This document shows positions 10,701-21,890 of a stretch of DNA of 64,000 bases, piece by piece (position 1 is the stretch's first letter; every line of letters starts with the position of its first letter). The stretch is from NCBI GenBank assembly GCA_947311845.1, contig CAMZMU010000069.1:8177875-8241874 (forward strand). Reading direction: 5' to 3'. Source of the DNA: Poa pratensis (lineage: Eukaryota; Streptophyta; Magnoliopsida; Poales; Poaceae). The position numbers were made by a program, and so were the translations under genes. The notes beneath the pieces are model-generated. The model searched no databases and was not told where the DNA came from. It saw nothing but the letters and a program-made list of their open reading frames with translations.

Positions 10701-13700
10701 TTGAAACCAGTCCCAGCATTTACAACGAACATCTGATGCAGTGTCTGAGTATGCAAGTAAAGTGTTAAGCACACTGGAACCAAATATTAAACGAGATAAG
10801 TAAATCAAATGTACGCCTACCTCAGGATAATAATCACTGTCTATCTTTTGCATCCTAGTTAACATTTCCCTTGCTGTTTTGCTGAAGTTCTTGAAACCCT
10901 GCAGCAGAGTAGAACAGGAAATGTTAGCATGTGATCTTTATCCGAACTATTTTCGATTACAAACTAAAAATTAACCAAGTGACCCAATCAAAGAAGCCGA
11001 GGGACAGACGAGATTAGGCTCACGACCCTCGCGTCGCCCGCTGATCCAATCCCGCGCCGCCGCCAGGGCCACCGGCGCCGCCTCTCCCCCGCCGCTGCCG
11101 CTGGCCTCGCCGCGGTGGCGGCGGCTCCCGCTGCCAATGGGTGGCTGGGGCAGTTCCGCGGTGGACGCGTAGGCGGTCGTCGCCCCGGTTCTCTCCGGCG
11201 CGCGCGGCGGCGGCCAGGCGGCGACGTCCGGTTTTCGGCGGCGGGTTGCAGCGGCGGTGGTTGGCACGGTGTGGCAGGCGACGGCGGCCCCTCGTCCTGG
11301 CTGCCGGCTGCTGCGGCGCGGCCAGGGCCCGATCTGGGCCCAGATGGGCCGGGCGGGCTGTGGCTGCGCGCGGTGGCTCCCGCGCGTTGCGCCGTCCGTT
11401 GGGGCGCGGTGTGTCCCGGCAGTCGTGTGGCTGGGCGTGCAGGGGCAGCATGCGGTCGACAGGAGGTGGAGGCATCCCGGCGGCCTCCCTTTGCTGACAC
11501 GTCGCGTCGGCTTTGGGTGCAGCTGCGCGCGAGCGTGGCTGGGCGTGTGTCTGTCCAGCAACACTCGGACGCCGGGGCGGCGGCCCCGGATTTGGTGGTG
11601 GCGTCGAGTTGAGCTAGGAGGTGGCTTAGCGCGAGGCGGACCTAGGCCCTGGCGCCTAGCTCTGTTGGTGGCCGTGGACCGTCGGGCGCGAGGGGCTGAC
11701 GGTGTCTGCGTGCGGGGAGACGTTGGTGGTCTGGCTGGCTGCCATGGTGAGCTGGTCGGTCCGCGTGTGGGCAGACGGGTGGTTCGTGTGTCTCCGCCGG
11801 GTGAAAACGTTGCCCTGGTCGTTGACCAGGACGGGCGACGGTGACGCCCTCGGGTGCCACTTCCTTCTTGAAGGCGTCGTCTTGGCGGTGCTCCCACTCC
11901 TCCGCCCGGAAACTTCCGGGGGAAACCCCAGATCCTCCGTGGATCGGGCGAGGGTGGCGCTTCGGCGTCGTATTCCCCTTGGGGCCTCGTCTTGGATGTT
12001 TCACCGGCCAGAGGGACCCGTGGATGTTTGGTGGTCAGCGGCGACGATCTTTTCGTCTTCGGCTAGGTGGTGCGTGGCCCTGGGGCCGGCGTGGATGTCG
12101 GAGCAGCGGCTTCGAGCTCGCCTCCGCTGCGACGCGTTGAGGTGTGTGGGTGTCGACCTTGCCTGCTTGGGCGGTTTCGTCGTCGACCTGTGTGGAGCGT
12201 GGCCCGTGGCCAGCGGGGATGTCGGAGCGGCAGCTCCGGATATCGCCTCCGCTGTTGCGTTGAGGGCCTCCGCTGTGGCGTTGAGGGGTGTCGGCCTTGG
12301 CCGCTTGGGCGGTTAGGCCGTCGACTGAGTGTGGTGCGTGGCCTCGGGGCCGGCGTGGTGTGTTGTGTTGTTTGTATCCGGTTTTCGGCCAGTTTTCCTT
12401 ATAAACTGGCCAATTCATTTCTTCTATATAATCGAAAAGGCAAGTCTCTTGCCGGGTTTCAAAAAAAAAATTTAACCAAGTCAGTCTTCTACTTAGAGAT
12501 AATTAAGGTCTCCTGAAAACTGAAAGAACCATCATACCACGCCTTCAACATCCAGTATAGTTGTTGTAGAATCAATATGTCTTTTCCCAGCAATAGAGCA
12601 TGCTGGAAACTTGTCCCGGAAGGCTCTCTCAAATTCTTGCACATGATACTTGATGTATCGGTCAACAGTAGTGATATCCATCAGCTTATTTGGTTCAACT
12701 TTTCCTAATCTCTCGATGTATACTGGTCTTCCTTGCTTGTCAACTCCATGGTAACCCTGAGGATAATAGCAAAGCACCTCGTCTAGCTCTTCAAAATTGA
12801 AATCCTGCAAGATTCAGTTCCCAGTGTCAGGTATCAGTAATATTCTTTATAAAAAATAAAAATTGTTTTCAGATTAAAGATAGTTTCTTTATTATAATTA
12901 AAATTGCTACTGTAAAGACAAAAACAGACTAGGTTTTTTTCTATGGAAAACGGGAAGAGACTAAGATTTATCCCTCTATACCTTAAGAACATCTAGGGCC
13001 TGTTTGGTTGCTACCCTAGGATTGCCAATAATTGCAACACTTTTTTGCTACTCATCCTTAAGGTTACGCGATCAAAATAAGGGCCGCGCTTGAGGGAAGC
13101 TTGACAAACATACCTTGTTTCCATAAAGCCACAAAAATTCTAGCATTCATAAACTACGATATTCAGTGTCCACGGCATTAAAAACTGTGGTACTGCAGTA
13201 CTGATGTTTTTAAAAAACTTTGCATCCGAACAGAGCCTTAAGTCTCACCTCTAATATTGTGTCCGCGCCAAATTCTTTTCTCCATTGGAGCATCTCAGCC
13301 CACATATGAATGGCTTTCTCAGTGTCAAACTTCCTTGCCTTCAGAAACCTACAGTGTAAAGACGGGAAACTTTTAGAACTGTAGTGTAAATAAAACAAGA
13401 AATAGCTATTTTTTGGCTGTTTAGTTCTGTTCGAGCATCGACCTCAGAAACATGTGATAATCATTGAGTTTATCAGATAGCAAATTCCTGCTCAAAAGCT
13501 CTTGCTGAAATGTGAAGACAGCGCGTTCCTCCTCCTCATCTCTGACATCTTCAATTGTGAAAGAAGAAGACCGGTGCTCAACCTTTCTCTTCCCCCGCTT
13601 CTTGAGTGAATGTGTGAGCTTGCTCGATGCATTCAGCGCTTTCTTCTTGAGTGAACCGCCGATGGACAACCTCCTCCTCTCATCCTCCGAGTTCTCTATG

Positions 13701-13908
13701 CCGGACTTCCGCTCCTCCAACGAGAACAGACCCTCCACGCTATCTGACCGTCGCCGCACTTCACACGAAACACGGGATTAGATATTAGTAAGCATATCAG
13801 CAATATAAGACAATATGTATACTTTCTTACGGAAATACTTTATTAATCTCGCACCCTCTACATCAAGAGGACACTGGTAAGATAAAGAAACCAGATCATA
13901 CCGGACAT
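7748..13908 (-). CDS. SEC14-like phosphatidylinositol/phosphatidylcholine transfer protein (SFH type)
   Basis: Plant SEC14-homologue (SFH) proteins transfer or present phosphatidylinositol and support membrane traffic and polarised growth. Coding exons (minus strand, 5' to 3'): 13902-13908, 13443-13758, 13249-13348, 12538-12804, 10821-10898, 10643-10744, 10522-10571, 10325-10424, 9825-9923, 9565-9678, 9313-9481, 8758-9143 and 7748-8143. All phases join, giving 727 aa. The start ATGTCCG|GTATG at 13908 is split from exon 2, as in relatives. Residues about 85-140 are CRAL-TRIO-N ([19 protein letters not shown]). Residues 155-325 are the SEC14 lipid-binding fold ([52 protein letters not shown]). 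A hydrophobic segment lies at 488-509, with a short coiled coil near 545-560. The intron 9679-9824 uses a GC donor (AAG|GCAAGT). The last about 90 residues lack family resemblance and may be LINE-derived. Confidence 0.9.
8144..8757 (-). other. Last intron of the SEC14-like gene, repeat-bearing
   Basis: The interval between the donor at 8757 and the acceptor at 8144 contains MITE-like sequence around 8290-8500 (AGGATTCAATCCTACAAATCAA type). Frames within it are not credible exons. Confidence 0.5.
10981..12470 (+). mobile_element. GC-rich LINE-derived insertion in a SEC14-like intron
   Basis: A sharply GC-rich block interrupts an AT-rich intron. It ends in a poly-A run (about 12460-12469) after AAAAGGCAAGTCTCTTGCCGG, a 3' tail typical of grass LINEs. 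It is flanked by direct repeats TTAACCAAGT (about 10971-10980 and 12471-12482), the expected target-site duplication. It is antisense to the host gene. Its long frames on both strands are byproducts of high GC. No endonuclease or reverse transcriptase motif is visible, so it is a non-autonomous or 5'-truncated copy. CTTGAAGGCGTCGTCTTGG near 11866 has a relative at 16369. Confidence 0.75.
12994..13240. mobile_element. hAT-like MITE in a SEC14-like intron
   Basis: TAGGGCCTGTTTGGTT at the left and CCGAACAGAGCCTTA at the right are imperfect inverted ends typical of short grass hAT MITEs. No clear 8-bp duplication is visible. The next exon starts only about 10 bp away. Confidence 0.55.
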
Positions 13909-15600
13909 TTTTCTTGAAGCAGAAAACTGAATTTGTTATGCGATTATATGGTACTCGTCTTCATCCACACAAATGCACCTGGAATGGTATAGAGGTTGAG
14001 CAAAGTATATGAGAATATGCCTGACAGATTTCAGAGTAGACAACACGCTCTCGCTTTCTTTGCAAGAACTCTAGCATAAAATGTTCTTTGTCTCTTCAGT
14101 AGAAGAGGACTGGGAGGGACAATCCGTAATTTCTAAAGTAGCTGTTTTTTCTTTTCTTTTTAAACTAACCATACCAATGCAATACAGGATAATTAAACGT
14201 CTGAATTAAAGCGGACGAGATCGCTACAGTATGACCAGGCGGTGGTAGCCAGTAGTAACTATACATTAAAGAAACAGAAAAACGCCTGACAAGGAAGAGA
14301 AAGAATTCTCAAAATATGTGCTCCGGTAAAGCCCAGACCAATCCTTTACTGGGTGTCTGGCAAGGCACAGAAAAGGCAAGTAAAAAAACTGATAATTCAG
14401 AGAAGAAATTAGTGGGCTATCATGACAAGAATCAGATGCGAATGCAGAATGACAGAGTATTCAAGATGATTTTTATTATTTTTTAGTGGAGCCCTAATGT
14501 CGATGAAAGAAGAAGGAGACATTAAGCTTAAAAGAAGCACTTGAACTGTGTACAGTGCCGTGCCTGTCCATGTCAGGTTACAGGAAAAGAGCTGCGGTCA
14601 ACAACAACTTTTGACCAACCAAAAGGGCCCAGCTCAAATTAAGCCGTTCGACGATTTTATTAGTACTTATTAGTGACAGTATAACAACCAGTTTTTAAAA
14701 CTAAGAATGGAAAGGCATCTCTGACCAAGAACTTGTTTTTTTTTCGGAGGGAGCTGAACAGGAAGTTTAAAACACAGACGAATCCAACTAATCTTCTCCG
14801 ACAAAAAAGACCAACCGAAATGCTGTAAATGCAGTGGAGCACATTTAGCTGTAGCATACAAATTCTATGTTCGATGAGGCTACCCTTGAGCCAAACTGAA
14901 GAAGGAAAACAGCAGCAGAATTTTCAGGGAAGGCCAAACGAATAGTTGCTCTGAAACTAGATGCAGAAAAGTGGACATGAGGTTCAGTAATCAACAGCAG
15001 CATGTTTCCTTAACCGACCACTCAATTCACCAATTGACGACGTCCAAAGGCAACACAGATAGATGATTTTACCTCCGGCGAGACCCAGACGAAAACATTG
15101 AGAGAGAGAGTGTCGCTGAATCAAACTATACTCATCCACAGCCCTCGGAGCCGGGAATTTTGTGAGAGACGAACACAGACTCGATTCTCATGCCGTCGGA
15201 GAAGAAGAAGAAATAACATTAGGAAACAGAGCATTGGTGGTGGTTAGCTTTGGGCCGTAATTTCCGCCCGCATACCGGGAAAATCCACACAAAAAATCTA
15301 GATTCAAGAACTCCCAACTGAAGGAAATTGGAAACGTCGTATGGGCGGAGGATTCCATTCCGATTGTTTCTTTGTGAATGAAGAAAGAAAGAAAACTAGA
15401 GTTGAAAAGAAACATGGCGACAAAGAAGAGGACGAAAGATCACCTGAGAGAGACCTTCGGGATCGAATCACAACACCGTTCCTGCGATCGATATGCCGCC
15501 CTCCGCTCGGATCCTTCCTTCAGCAGAGGGTTAGGAACTGGACAGGGGTTGGTTGCCTGATTGGGGGAATGAAGGGACAGCCTGTCCTGTGTTGTGCTAC
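13909..15600 (-). promoter_or_regulatory. Likely 5' UTR, leader intron and promoter of the SEC14-like gene
   Basis: No coding exon upstream of the ATG at 13908 is seen. A GC-rich segment with a donor-like GGAG|GTAAAATC at about 15073/15072 could be the end of an untranslated first exon, with transcription starting near 15.4-15.6 kb. This is inference from composition and one splice motif. The rest of the interval holds no recognisable gene. Confidence 0.35.
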
Positions 15601-16019
15601 CAAATGCAGGAGTAATATATAGTACTAGCGGGATTACTGATTAGTAGCTTCCGCTCATTGTTCCCTTGTTGCTTGTTTTTGCCTACCATATGTAGTGCTC
15701 CACTAATCATTCCGTTCCTGATTCCGCGTGGTGTCCTGCTTTAGCTCAGCAGCTTACAGAGTGGGCCCCCGTATAAAGTCCATGCAGGTGGTCCACCACC
15801 GTGATTTGCTTTGCTTTTGCTTTTGGAAAATTTAACCCTCCATCTATTATCGGCTTGAGAGTGGGAGAAATCCCTGCCGGCAATGCCGGCTTTGATGGTG
15901 ACCGGGTGTCGTGTTTTCTTTCTAGATATACCATCCTCCCTCAACCCTCCCGAAAAATTGATAATTTGACCCCTTTTCTAAAACTTTAACAACAAATGAA
16001 CTGGATTTGAAAAAAAAAT

Positions 16020-16230
16020 CACGATCTATCCTTTTTTCATGACGCCCGAACTTGGAGTGTCATGGTACATAGCATGACGCACTAGGGTAGAGCAGCATGG
16101 TACAATACAAGGTGCCCCGAGCTGTGGCAGCCGGAGGCGTTACAAGAGCATGGCGCCCTAATCTGGTGCGTCATGCAATGTAGCATGACGCACTAGTTTG
16201 GGGCGTCGTTCAAAAAAGGGTTAGATTATG
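16020..16230. mobile_element. Foldback element with about 60-bp imperfect inverted arms
   Basis: The left arm (about 16021-16080: ATCTATCCTTTTTTCATGAC, ACGCCC, then GCATGACGCACTA) is inverted at the right (about 16170-16230: TGACGCACTAGTTTGGGGCG, then AAAAAAGGGTTAGAT). The internal ATGACGC motifs repeat. It looks like a MITE; the superfamily is not determined. Confidence 0.55.
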
Positions 16231-16329
16231 AATTTTTTGCAGACCGGTTTTATTTTGTGCTAAAAATCAGAAAAGGAGTAGATGCGTTAGTTTTGCCCCT
16301 ATATAATCTATCGGGTGAAAACCTCAACT

Positions 16330-17085
16330 TTGTCGGGGCAACGGGCAGTGTTGTTAGGGTTGTGCTCTTCTTAAAGGCGCCGTCTTGGAAACGTTGAGGT
16401 TGTGAATGTCATTGTGTGATGGCCGGTGGATTGCGGCAGCGGTGTGACTCGTGTTTTTGGTCCTGATCCTGATGATCTTGGTAGTGTTGAATCTTTCGAT
16501 GCTCTTCGCCTGGCTTGGCACTCGATCAGTCCGGCAATTTGAGTCCCACGAGAGTGGGTTGGAGGAGAAGTGTTCCCCTCCACCGGCATCAAGTGAGCTC
16601 ACTAGAACTAGTGTTCCTGGTTTGTTCAAGAGTGGATACATGGATGACAGTAGGTGAGCTCTATATAGTAAGTTTTTCTCTAGCCCCAGTTGGCAACTTG
16701 GTTCCTGGTTTGTTCTCTCCACAGGTTAGGCTTCTCCAATGCCGGCGGTACGACGCTCTTCGAGACATGGTGAGGGCAAGGGTCCCTCTCCGGTCATGGA
16801 AGAGAATGCCAATGCGATGACGCCTCTCCTGGTGCATACGGTGTCGTCTCTTTGCTGACAATGCTCCTATCTCAAGATGTTCCTTCGTTTCTCCCTGGTG
16901 CTCCATTTACATTAGGGGACATCGTTGACTCCAGCGGGTCCTTTTCATGTTTTTCTTCTGTCTGTTGATGTCTCCGTTGTTGTAAGGTATTCATCAGCAT
17001 ATTTGTACCAAAACCTGGTCGTATGGGGCTTTATTAATATAAAGTAGGGTGTTAACGCCCTTCATATAGAAAAACAAACACAACC
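16330..17085 (+). mobile_element. LINE-derived relic
   Basis: CTTAAAGGCGCCGTCTTGG at 16369 matches the LINE-derived insertion at about 11866 in all but two bases. The block ends in TTTATTAATATAAAGTAGGG-type sequence, as grass LINE tails do. The flanks AACCTCAACTTTGTC (about 16320) and AACCTCGACAAAG (about 17083) may be a decayed target duplication. The open frames inside do not encode recognisable domains. Confidence 0.5.
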
Positions 17086-17380
17086 TCGACAAAGAAAAAA
17101 TGCAAATAAATCGGGATACGCTCCATCCACCGCCGAATGGTAGAACGTGATGATAACTATGTTAAATCATTATTGGAGACAACTCTTACTCCATTCACTT
17201 GGTCAAAACAAGATTAAATTCTTGGTAATAGATACTTATTCTTAATAGTCATGTTGTTTTACTTCCGATAATCTCCACACATTATTCGTCCTCCGTCTCT
17301 CTTATTCACATATATCATATCCCCAAGGTGATACACTTCATAGAGTGATCATATAGCTCATGAAAGTTCAACTGACTATA

Positions 17381-19792
17381 TGAAAGGACAATGATGTTGC
17401 CTAGAGGGGGGGGGGGGGGAATAGGCGATTAAAACTTTTCCGGTTTAGGCTTGATAATTGCGGAATAAAACTATGTGTTTAAATTAACAAGCCAACAACC
17501 TAAATAAACTAGGCTCACCTATGTGTACCAACAACTTATGCTAAGCAAGACAAGCAACAAGGTGATAGCAATATAGAATACTTCAAGCACGAAGACTATC
17601 ACAATGTAAAGTGCATAAGTAAGTAGCTCGGGTATAGAAATAACCGAGGCACGCGGAGACGAGGATGTATTCCCGAGTTCCTCCTTTTTAGGGGAGTACG
17701 TCTCGTTGGAGAGGTGTGAGGCACCACAAAGGTCGATCTCAACGCCACAAAGGCTCACCCTATTCTCCGATGAACCGCACCACAAAGGTTTGGTTCACCT
17801 TCCACTATCGGAATCCTTCGAGGAGGAAATCCGGAGCCTTTCAACAACGATCCGGGGCACAACCCACAACGGGATTGGGGGCTCCCGAACAGCTACAAGT
17901 GACCAAACAAGGGTCTCAACCACTACACGGGCGTCTAGGGTCCAAAGACCCAAGAGTAACAAGTTCACAAGCTTTCAACTTCCACGAATCCTCGTGGAGA
18001 GCACAAACCGATACAACGAAGCAATGGCAAGAGCACAAGGCTCAAATCCTTCACTCTCGAATCCCACCACAAGCAACTAATGCTTATGGGGGGAGAAGAG
18101 AGGAAGAACAGAGAGGAGATGCACCAAGAACTCCAAGATCAAGATCTACTAGGTTCCCCTCACTTAGAGGAGAGATGGAATGGATGAATATGTAGATCCA
18201 GATCTCCTCTCATTTTCCCTCAAAAATATGCAAGAATCATGGGAGGGAATGTGAGGAATGCAAGCTTTTTCCAAAGATCAACAATGGAGGAGAGAGGGGA
18301 GAAAAACTTGCTCAAGAGATGTGTAAAGCAAATGGGGAAGAAACCCTTTAAAAAGGCTCACTGAAAAAATAGCCGTTGGGCCGAAAAGGAGGCCGGTCGA
18401 GCTGGCCTGGGCGCGCCGGCCTGTGGCCCGGCCTGGGCCGGCCAGGGAGCCGGCCTACTCCCCGAGCCGCCCGGCCTGGAGCCCGGCCTGGGCCGGCCAG
18501 GGAGCCGGCCTGCTACCCGAGCTGCCCGGCCTGTGGGCTGGCGGCCTGGCAGAGCCGACCGGCCTAAGGCCCGGCCTGGGCCGGCCTGTGGGCTGGCGGC
18601 CTGGCAGAGCCGACCAGCCTGTGGCCCAGCCTGGGCCGGCCTGTGGGCTGGCGGCTTGGCAGAGCCGACCGACATGTGGCCCGGCCTGGGAGTCGGCCCG
18701 CGCAGAAATAAAACTTCTAAAAACCATATCTTTTTTCAATAAAAATCCAAATGAGATGAAACCAACTTTGTTGGAAAGATAACGACGAGAGCTTTCCTAC
18801 AAAATATGGAGGAGATATCACACATGGGAGGTGTGGATCTTATCTCGAGGAGGACCGGTAATATTTCCAACACCGAGAACACACCAGGTTTTCCATCCGG
18901 ACTCCGTTTTCAATGATCTTGGGCTTGCTCCGAAGATAATCACAAGCACTACAAGATCATGCATATACACATCATAGTCCATCATGTGAGGAGGATAACA
19001 CAAGAGGAGAGATTGACCTCTCTAGTAGAGACGAACCGGTAAAACCTCCAACATCAAAAACACCACAAGATATTCAAATGAAATCCGTTTTTGATGAACT
19101 AGAGCTTGATATGGAGATGAACACAAGCTATAAATTCTTACATGAATAAAAGCCAAATAAGAACCAAGAAAGATGATATGCCAAATATGCAAAGGTTTGA
19201 GCTCTCCACAAAGGTGCGATCAAGTTACTCACTTGAGAGCCCCTCTTGATAGTATGCCGTCTATCCTATAACCGGTCTCCCACTAACACCACGAGACCGG
19301 TAAAATAGAAAACCTATCAAGATCATACCTTTGCCTTGCGCATTCCACTTGAGCTCGATGATGACGATCTTGACTCTCTCAAGTTGGAACACCTTTCTTG
19401 ATTGTGCTTGCTAGCACATGCTTGATGAAGACTTCTCCAAATACTTCCCCATACACCATTATGGGAGAGCCTTGCTAAACTCCGTCTTTATGAATCCACT
19501 TGCACTTTATCTTCTTATCTTGATATAGATGATGGCTTGGAGATAAACATGAAGTTCACTCAATCTTCTTTTCCAAGCCATGCTTGCAATAAGCTCAACT
19601 CTTCACATGATCATTCTTCATATAAACCCTTGGATGGAACCTTGGTCATCATGAAATCTTCTAGAGTCCAACACATGAATTCCAATATTTTCCTATGGAC
19701 AAGATCTACAAGTATATCTCAATGCAAACATTAGTCCATAAGGATTGTCATTAATTACCAAAACCACGCATGGGGCAACACATGCACTTTCA
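17381..19792. mobile_element. 2.4-kb TG...CA element (solo LTR or non-autonomous retroelement)
   Basis: The element starts TGAAAG and ends CTTTCA. It is flanked on both sides by CTATA (17376-17380 and 19793-19797), a 5-bp target duplication as made by LTR-retroelement integrase. No gag or pol sequence is visible. Its left part (GTTGCCTAGAGGGGGG, GCGGAATAAAACT) and right part (AATTACCAAAACCACGCATG) resemble a repeat family common in Triticeae DNA. Read from the minus strand it begins TGAAAGTGCATGTG. A solo LTR is the simplest reading; a small internally deleted element is the alternative. Confidence 0.65.
18363..18705. repeat. GC-rich GGCCGGCCTG minisatellite inside the 2.4-kb element
   Basis: Units such as GGCCCGGCCTGGGCCGGCC and CTGTGGGCTGGCGGCCTGGC recur irregularly over about 340 bp. 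All three frames on both strands are open through this stretch only because it lacks AT-rich stops. It is not a gene. Confidence 0.85.
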
Positions 19793-19853
19793 CTATAGTG
19801 CACCTTGCAATCTTGCCGAGAGGGAGTACTCGCAATTATATCGCATAACTAAG

Positions 19854-20092
19854 TACTACCTCCGTCCTAAAATAAAAGTCACATTATTTTTATGCTAGTA
19901 TTTGATGCTCGTCTTTGATCACTAATATATAATAAATTATATGGTTTGAGAATGTATAAATGGTAACTTTGGATTTGACTTGCAAACATCTTTCATTTCA
20001 TATATTTTTATAAGTACAAATCATGGTCAAAATTGTACGTTGTTGATCGGTAAAATTAAAGGCCGCCTTATATTTTGGGATGTAGGGAGTAC
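19854..20092. mobile_element. Stowaway MITE
   Basis: It starts TACTACCTCCGTCCTAAAAT and ends with ATTTTGGGATGTAGGGAGTA, imperfect inverted ends with a TA target dinucleotide, at 239 bp. This is typical of Tc1/Mariner-derived Stowaway MITEs. Confidence 0.85.
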
Positions 20093-20498
20093 ATAGTATC
20101 AATTTGCAATGTTGAGCGATTTTACGGCGATTCGATTGACTTGATTCGACCATCCCCAGTTTTCTAACCATGGTAAAACTTGTATGAATAATTATCCCGT
20201 AATTACCATGCATAATTTTATATGTTTAAACACGATTTAGGTTTAATAAAGTTGTAATACTTCCAAATCTGGCCTATACCAGAGTACTAACAATGATTTA
20301 AGTTAGAACGGGTTGTATTTTTTCCCAACCGGTCTAACCCTCCTCCATTAACGAATGAACGGAAATACAAAGTTCACGTCTTACAGAACATGAGAGGGAT
20401 AGGAGGAGGGGGTGGGGAGCGAGTTGGGGCATTAGCAGGAAACCCGCTGCGAGTGTTCGATCTCGAACATCCATACGAGGCGAAAACCTACTAACACT

Positions 20499-20669
20499 TA
20501 CTCCATCCATTCCTAAATGTAAGATGCTGTCGACTTTGTCCACATTCACGTTAATACAAATATATCTAGACACGTTTTAATAAGTATGTTCACTCATTTT
20601 ATATTTTAGTATGCATCAAGAAAACATGTTTAACGTCTAAAACATTTTACATTAGGAACGGAGGGAGTA
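20499..20669. mobile_element. Stowaway MITE (second, different subfamily)
   Basis: It starts TACTCCATCCATTCCTAAAT and ends with TTAGGAACGGAGGGAGTA, with TA at each edge, at 171 bp. It is a classic Stowaway structure. Confidence 0.9.
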
Positions 20670-20882
20670 TTACATTATAGTCTAACAAACATAGGTAACC
20701 CAGCCATAGAAAGTATCAGAACTAAAGAACATCCAAAAGGAAACAACAAATGAAGCCTGCTACCCCCATGGGTAGCTACACACCCTAAGTTTGACCGAAA
20801 CGTATATGCAACGGTAAAATGAGTTTACTCAAGTAGACAAGGGGATGTCACTAGTAGAGTTGATAGAATAATTAAAAAGTAT

Positions 20883-21388
20883 TGTCGAGGTATTGGTAAC
20901 GCGGAACTACTAGAAGTATTCATACGTACCGTAGAGGAGGTGGGGAAGAACGTGGAGGGTTCCAGTGACGGGATTGCACACACGATTTTACCCAGCTTCG
21001 GATCTCACAACGGCGGCGAGATCCTACGTGCTGCTATAATTCACTCAAGGCAAGTATGTGTACAGGTTACAATGAGGTTGTATGCGTTGCCCTAAAGCTG
21101 CTGGAAGGCTGGCTTATAAAGGCGCCAAGTCTTCCCCTACAAGGAAAGTCTTAACCGACCTAGATCACGAGTCCTAGACTAACACGGCAACAAACCCTAA
21201 CTTGCTCCCTAAGGCGAACGCAGCCAGGCCTTCGTCTTGGACTTCACTAAGCCAGCCCAGAGCTTATCCTTGCGCCTAAGCCCATGAGGCCTTCTCCATT
21301 AAGCCCTCCGGCTTTATCTGATGGGCCTCCCTGGTGGGCCAGGTTTTATCCACCGTGGCAGGTATACCCGTTCGGCATAACCTCCACA
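20883..21388 (-). repeat. 3' LTR of the Tat element
   Basis: 506 bp, TG...CA on either strand, near-identical to 32452-32954. In the element's sense direction it begins TGTGGAGG and ends CCTCGACA. Confidence 0.95.
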
Positions 21389-21776
21389 GTAGTCCCCGGA
21401 AAGGTTTAAGTTCTTCGTTTGCCGTCTTTGTGAAACACGGGCTTTCGCCTTTGTGCAAGGCGGACAGAAGAGCTTGGAGCATTCCAAAATGAGACATTCA
21501 GTCTGCCTTAAGGATTAAGCCGAACTCTCCTGCACTTGGAACAATCTGGCAGAAAGATTCTGTCAGCGTTGAGTCTTGTCGTGACGTCACCGCAGTCAAA
21601 GCCAGTCCACGACAGTCTGGACAGGCAGAGAGACGTTGTGCCGCCATTACTGCTATTTTTCCGCACACGATCTCCGAGGCGTGCGGGAGAAGATGCCCAC
21701 TAACTGACCGTTGCGGGACGCGTGGCGAAGATCACGCGAGCGTTATCTCACCGCACTAATCGCGGCGCACGGCCCC

Positions 21777-21784
21777 CATAAAAG
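21777..21784 (+). promoter_or_regulatory. TATA box of the Tat antisense gene
   Basis: CCATAAAAGG lies about 110 bp upstream of the preferred ATG at 21891, on the strand opposite to gag-pol. Its spacing fits a transcription start near 21,810. The longer frame that begins at 21711 would start upstream of this box, which argues against that start. Confidence 0.55.
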
Positions 21785-21890
21785 GGGAACTGATTTTCTC
21801 CATCGGATTCATTTCCTGTTCATCGTCCTCCTCGCTCTCATCCTATCTGAACTCCGGCGAGCTCCTCCACCACCACCTACGCACCCCCGC

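Noticed and set aside
10971..12418. Long reading frames on both strands (up to 308 aa on the minus strand)
   Set aside because: They overlap in several frames and follow from the high GC of the LINE-derived insert. No domain is present.
16354..16906. Overlapping frames at 16.3-16.9 kb as a gene
   Set aside because: They lie in a LINE-derived relic, on both strands, without a domain.
18358..18782. Proline/glycine-rich frames on both strands
   Set aside because: They are produced by the GGCCGGCC minisatellite, which has no AT-rich stops.
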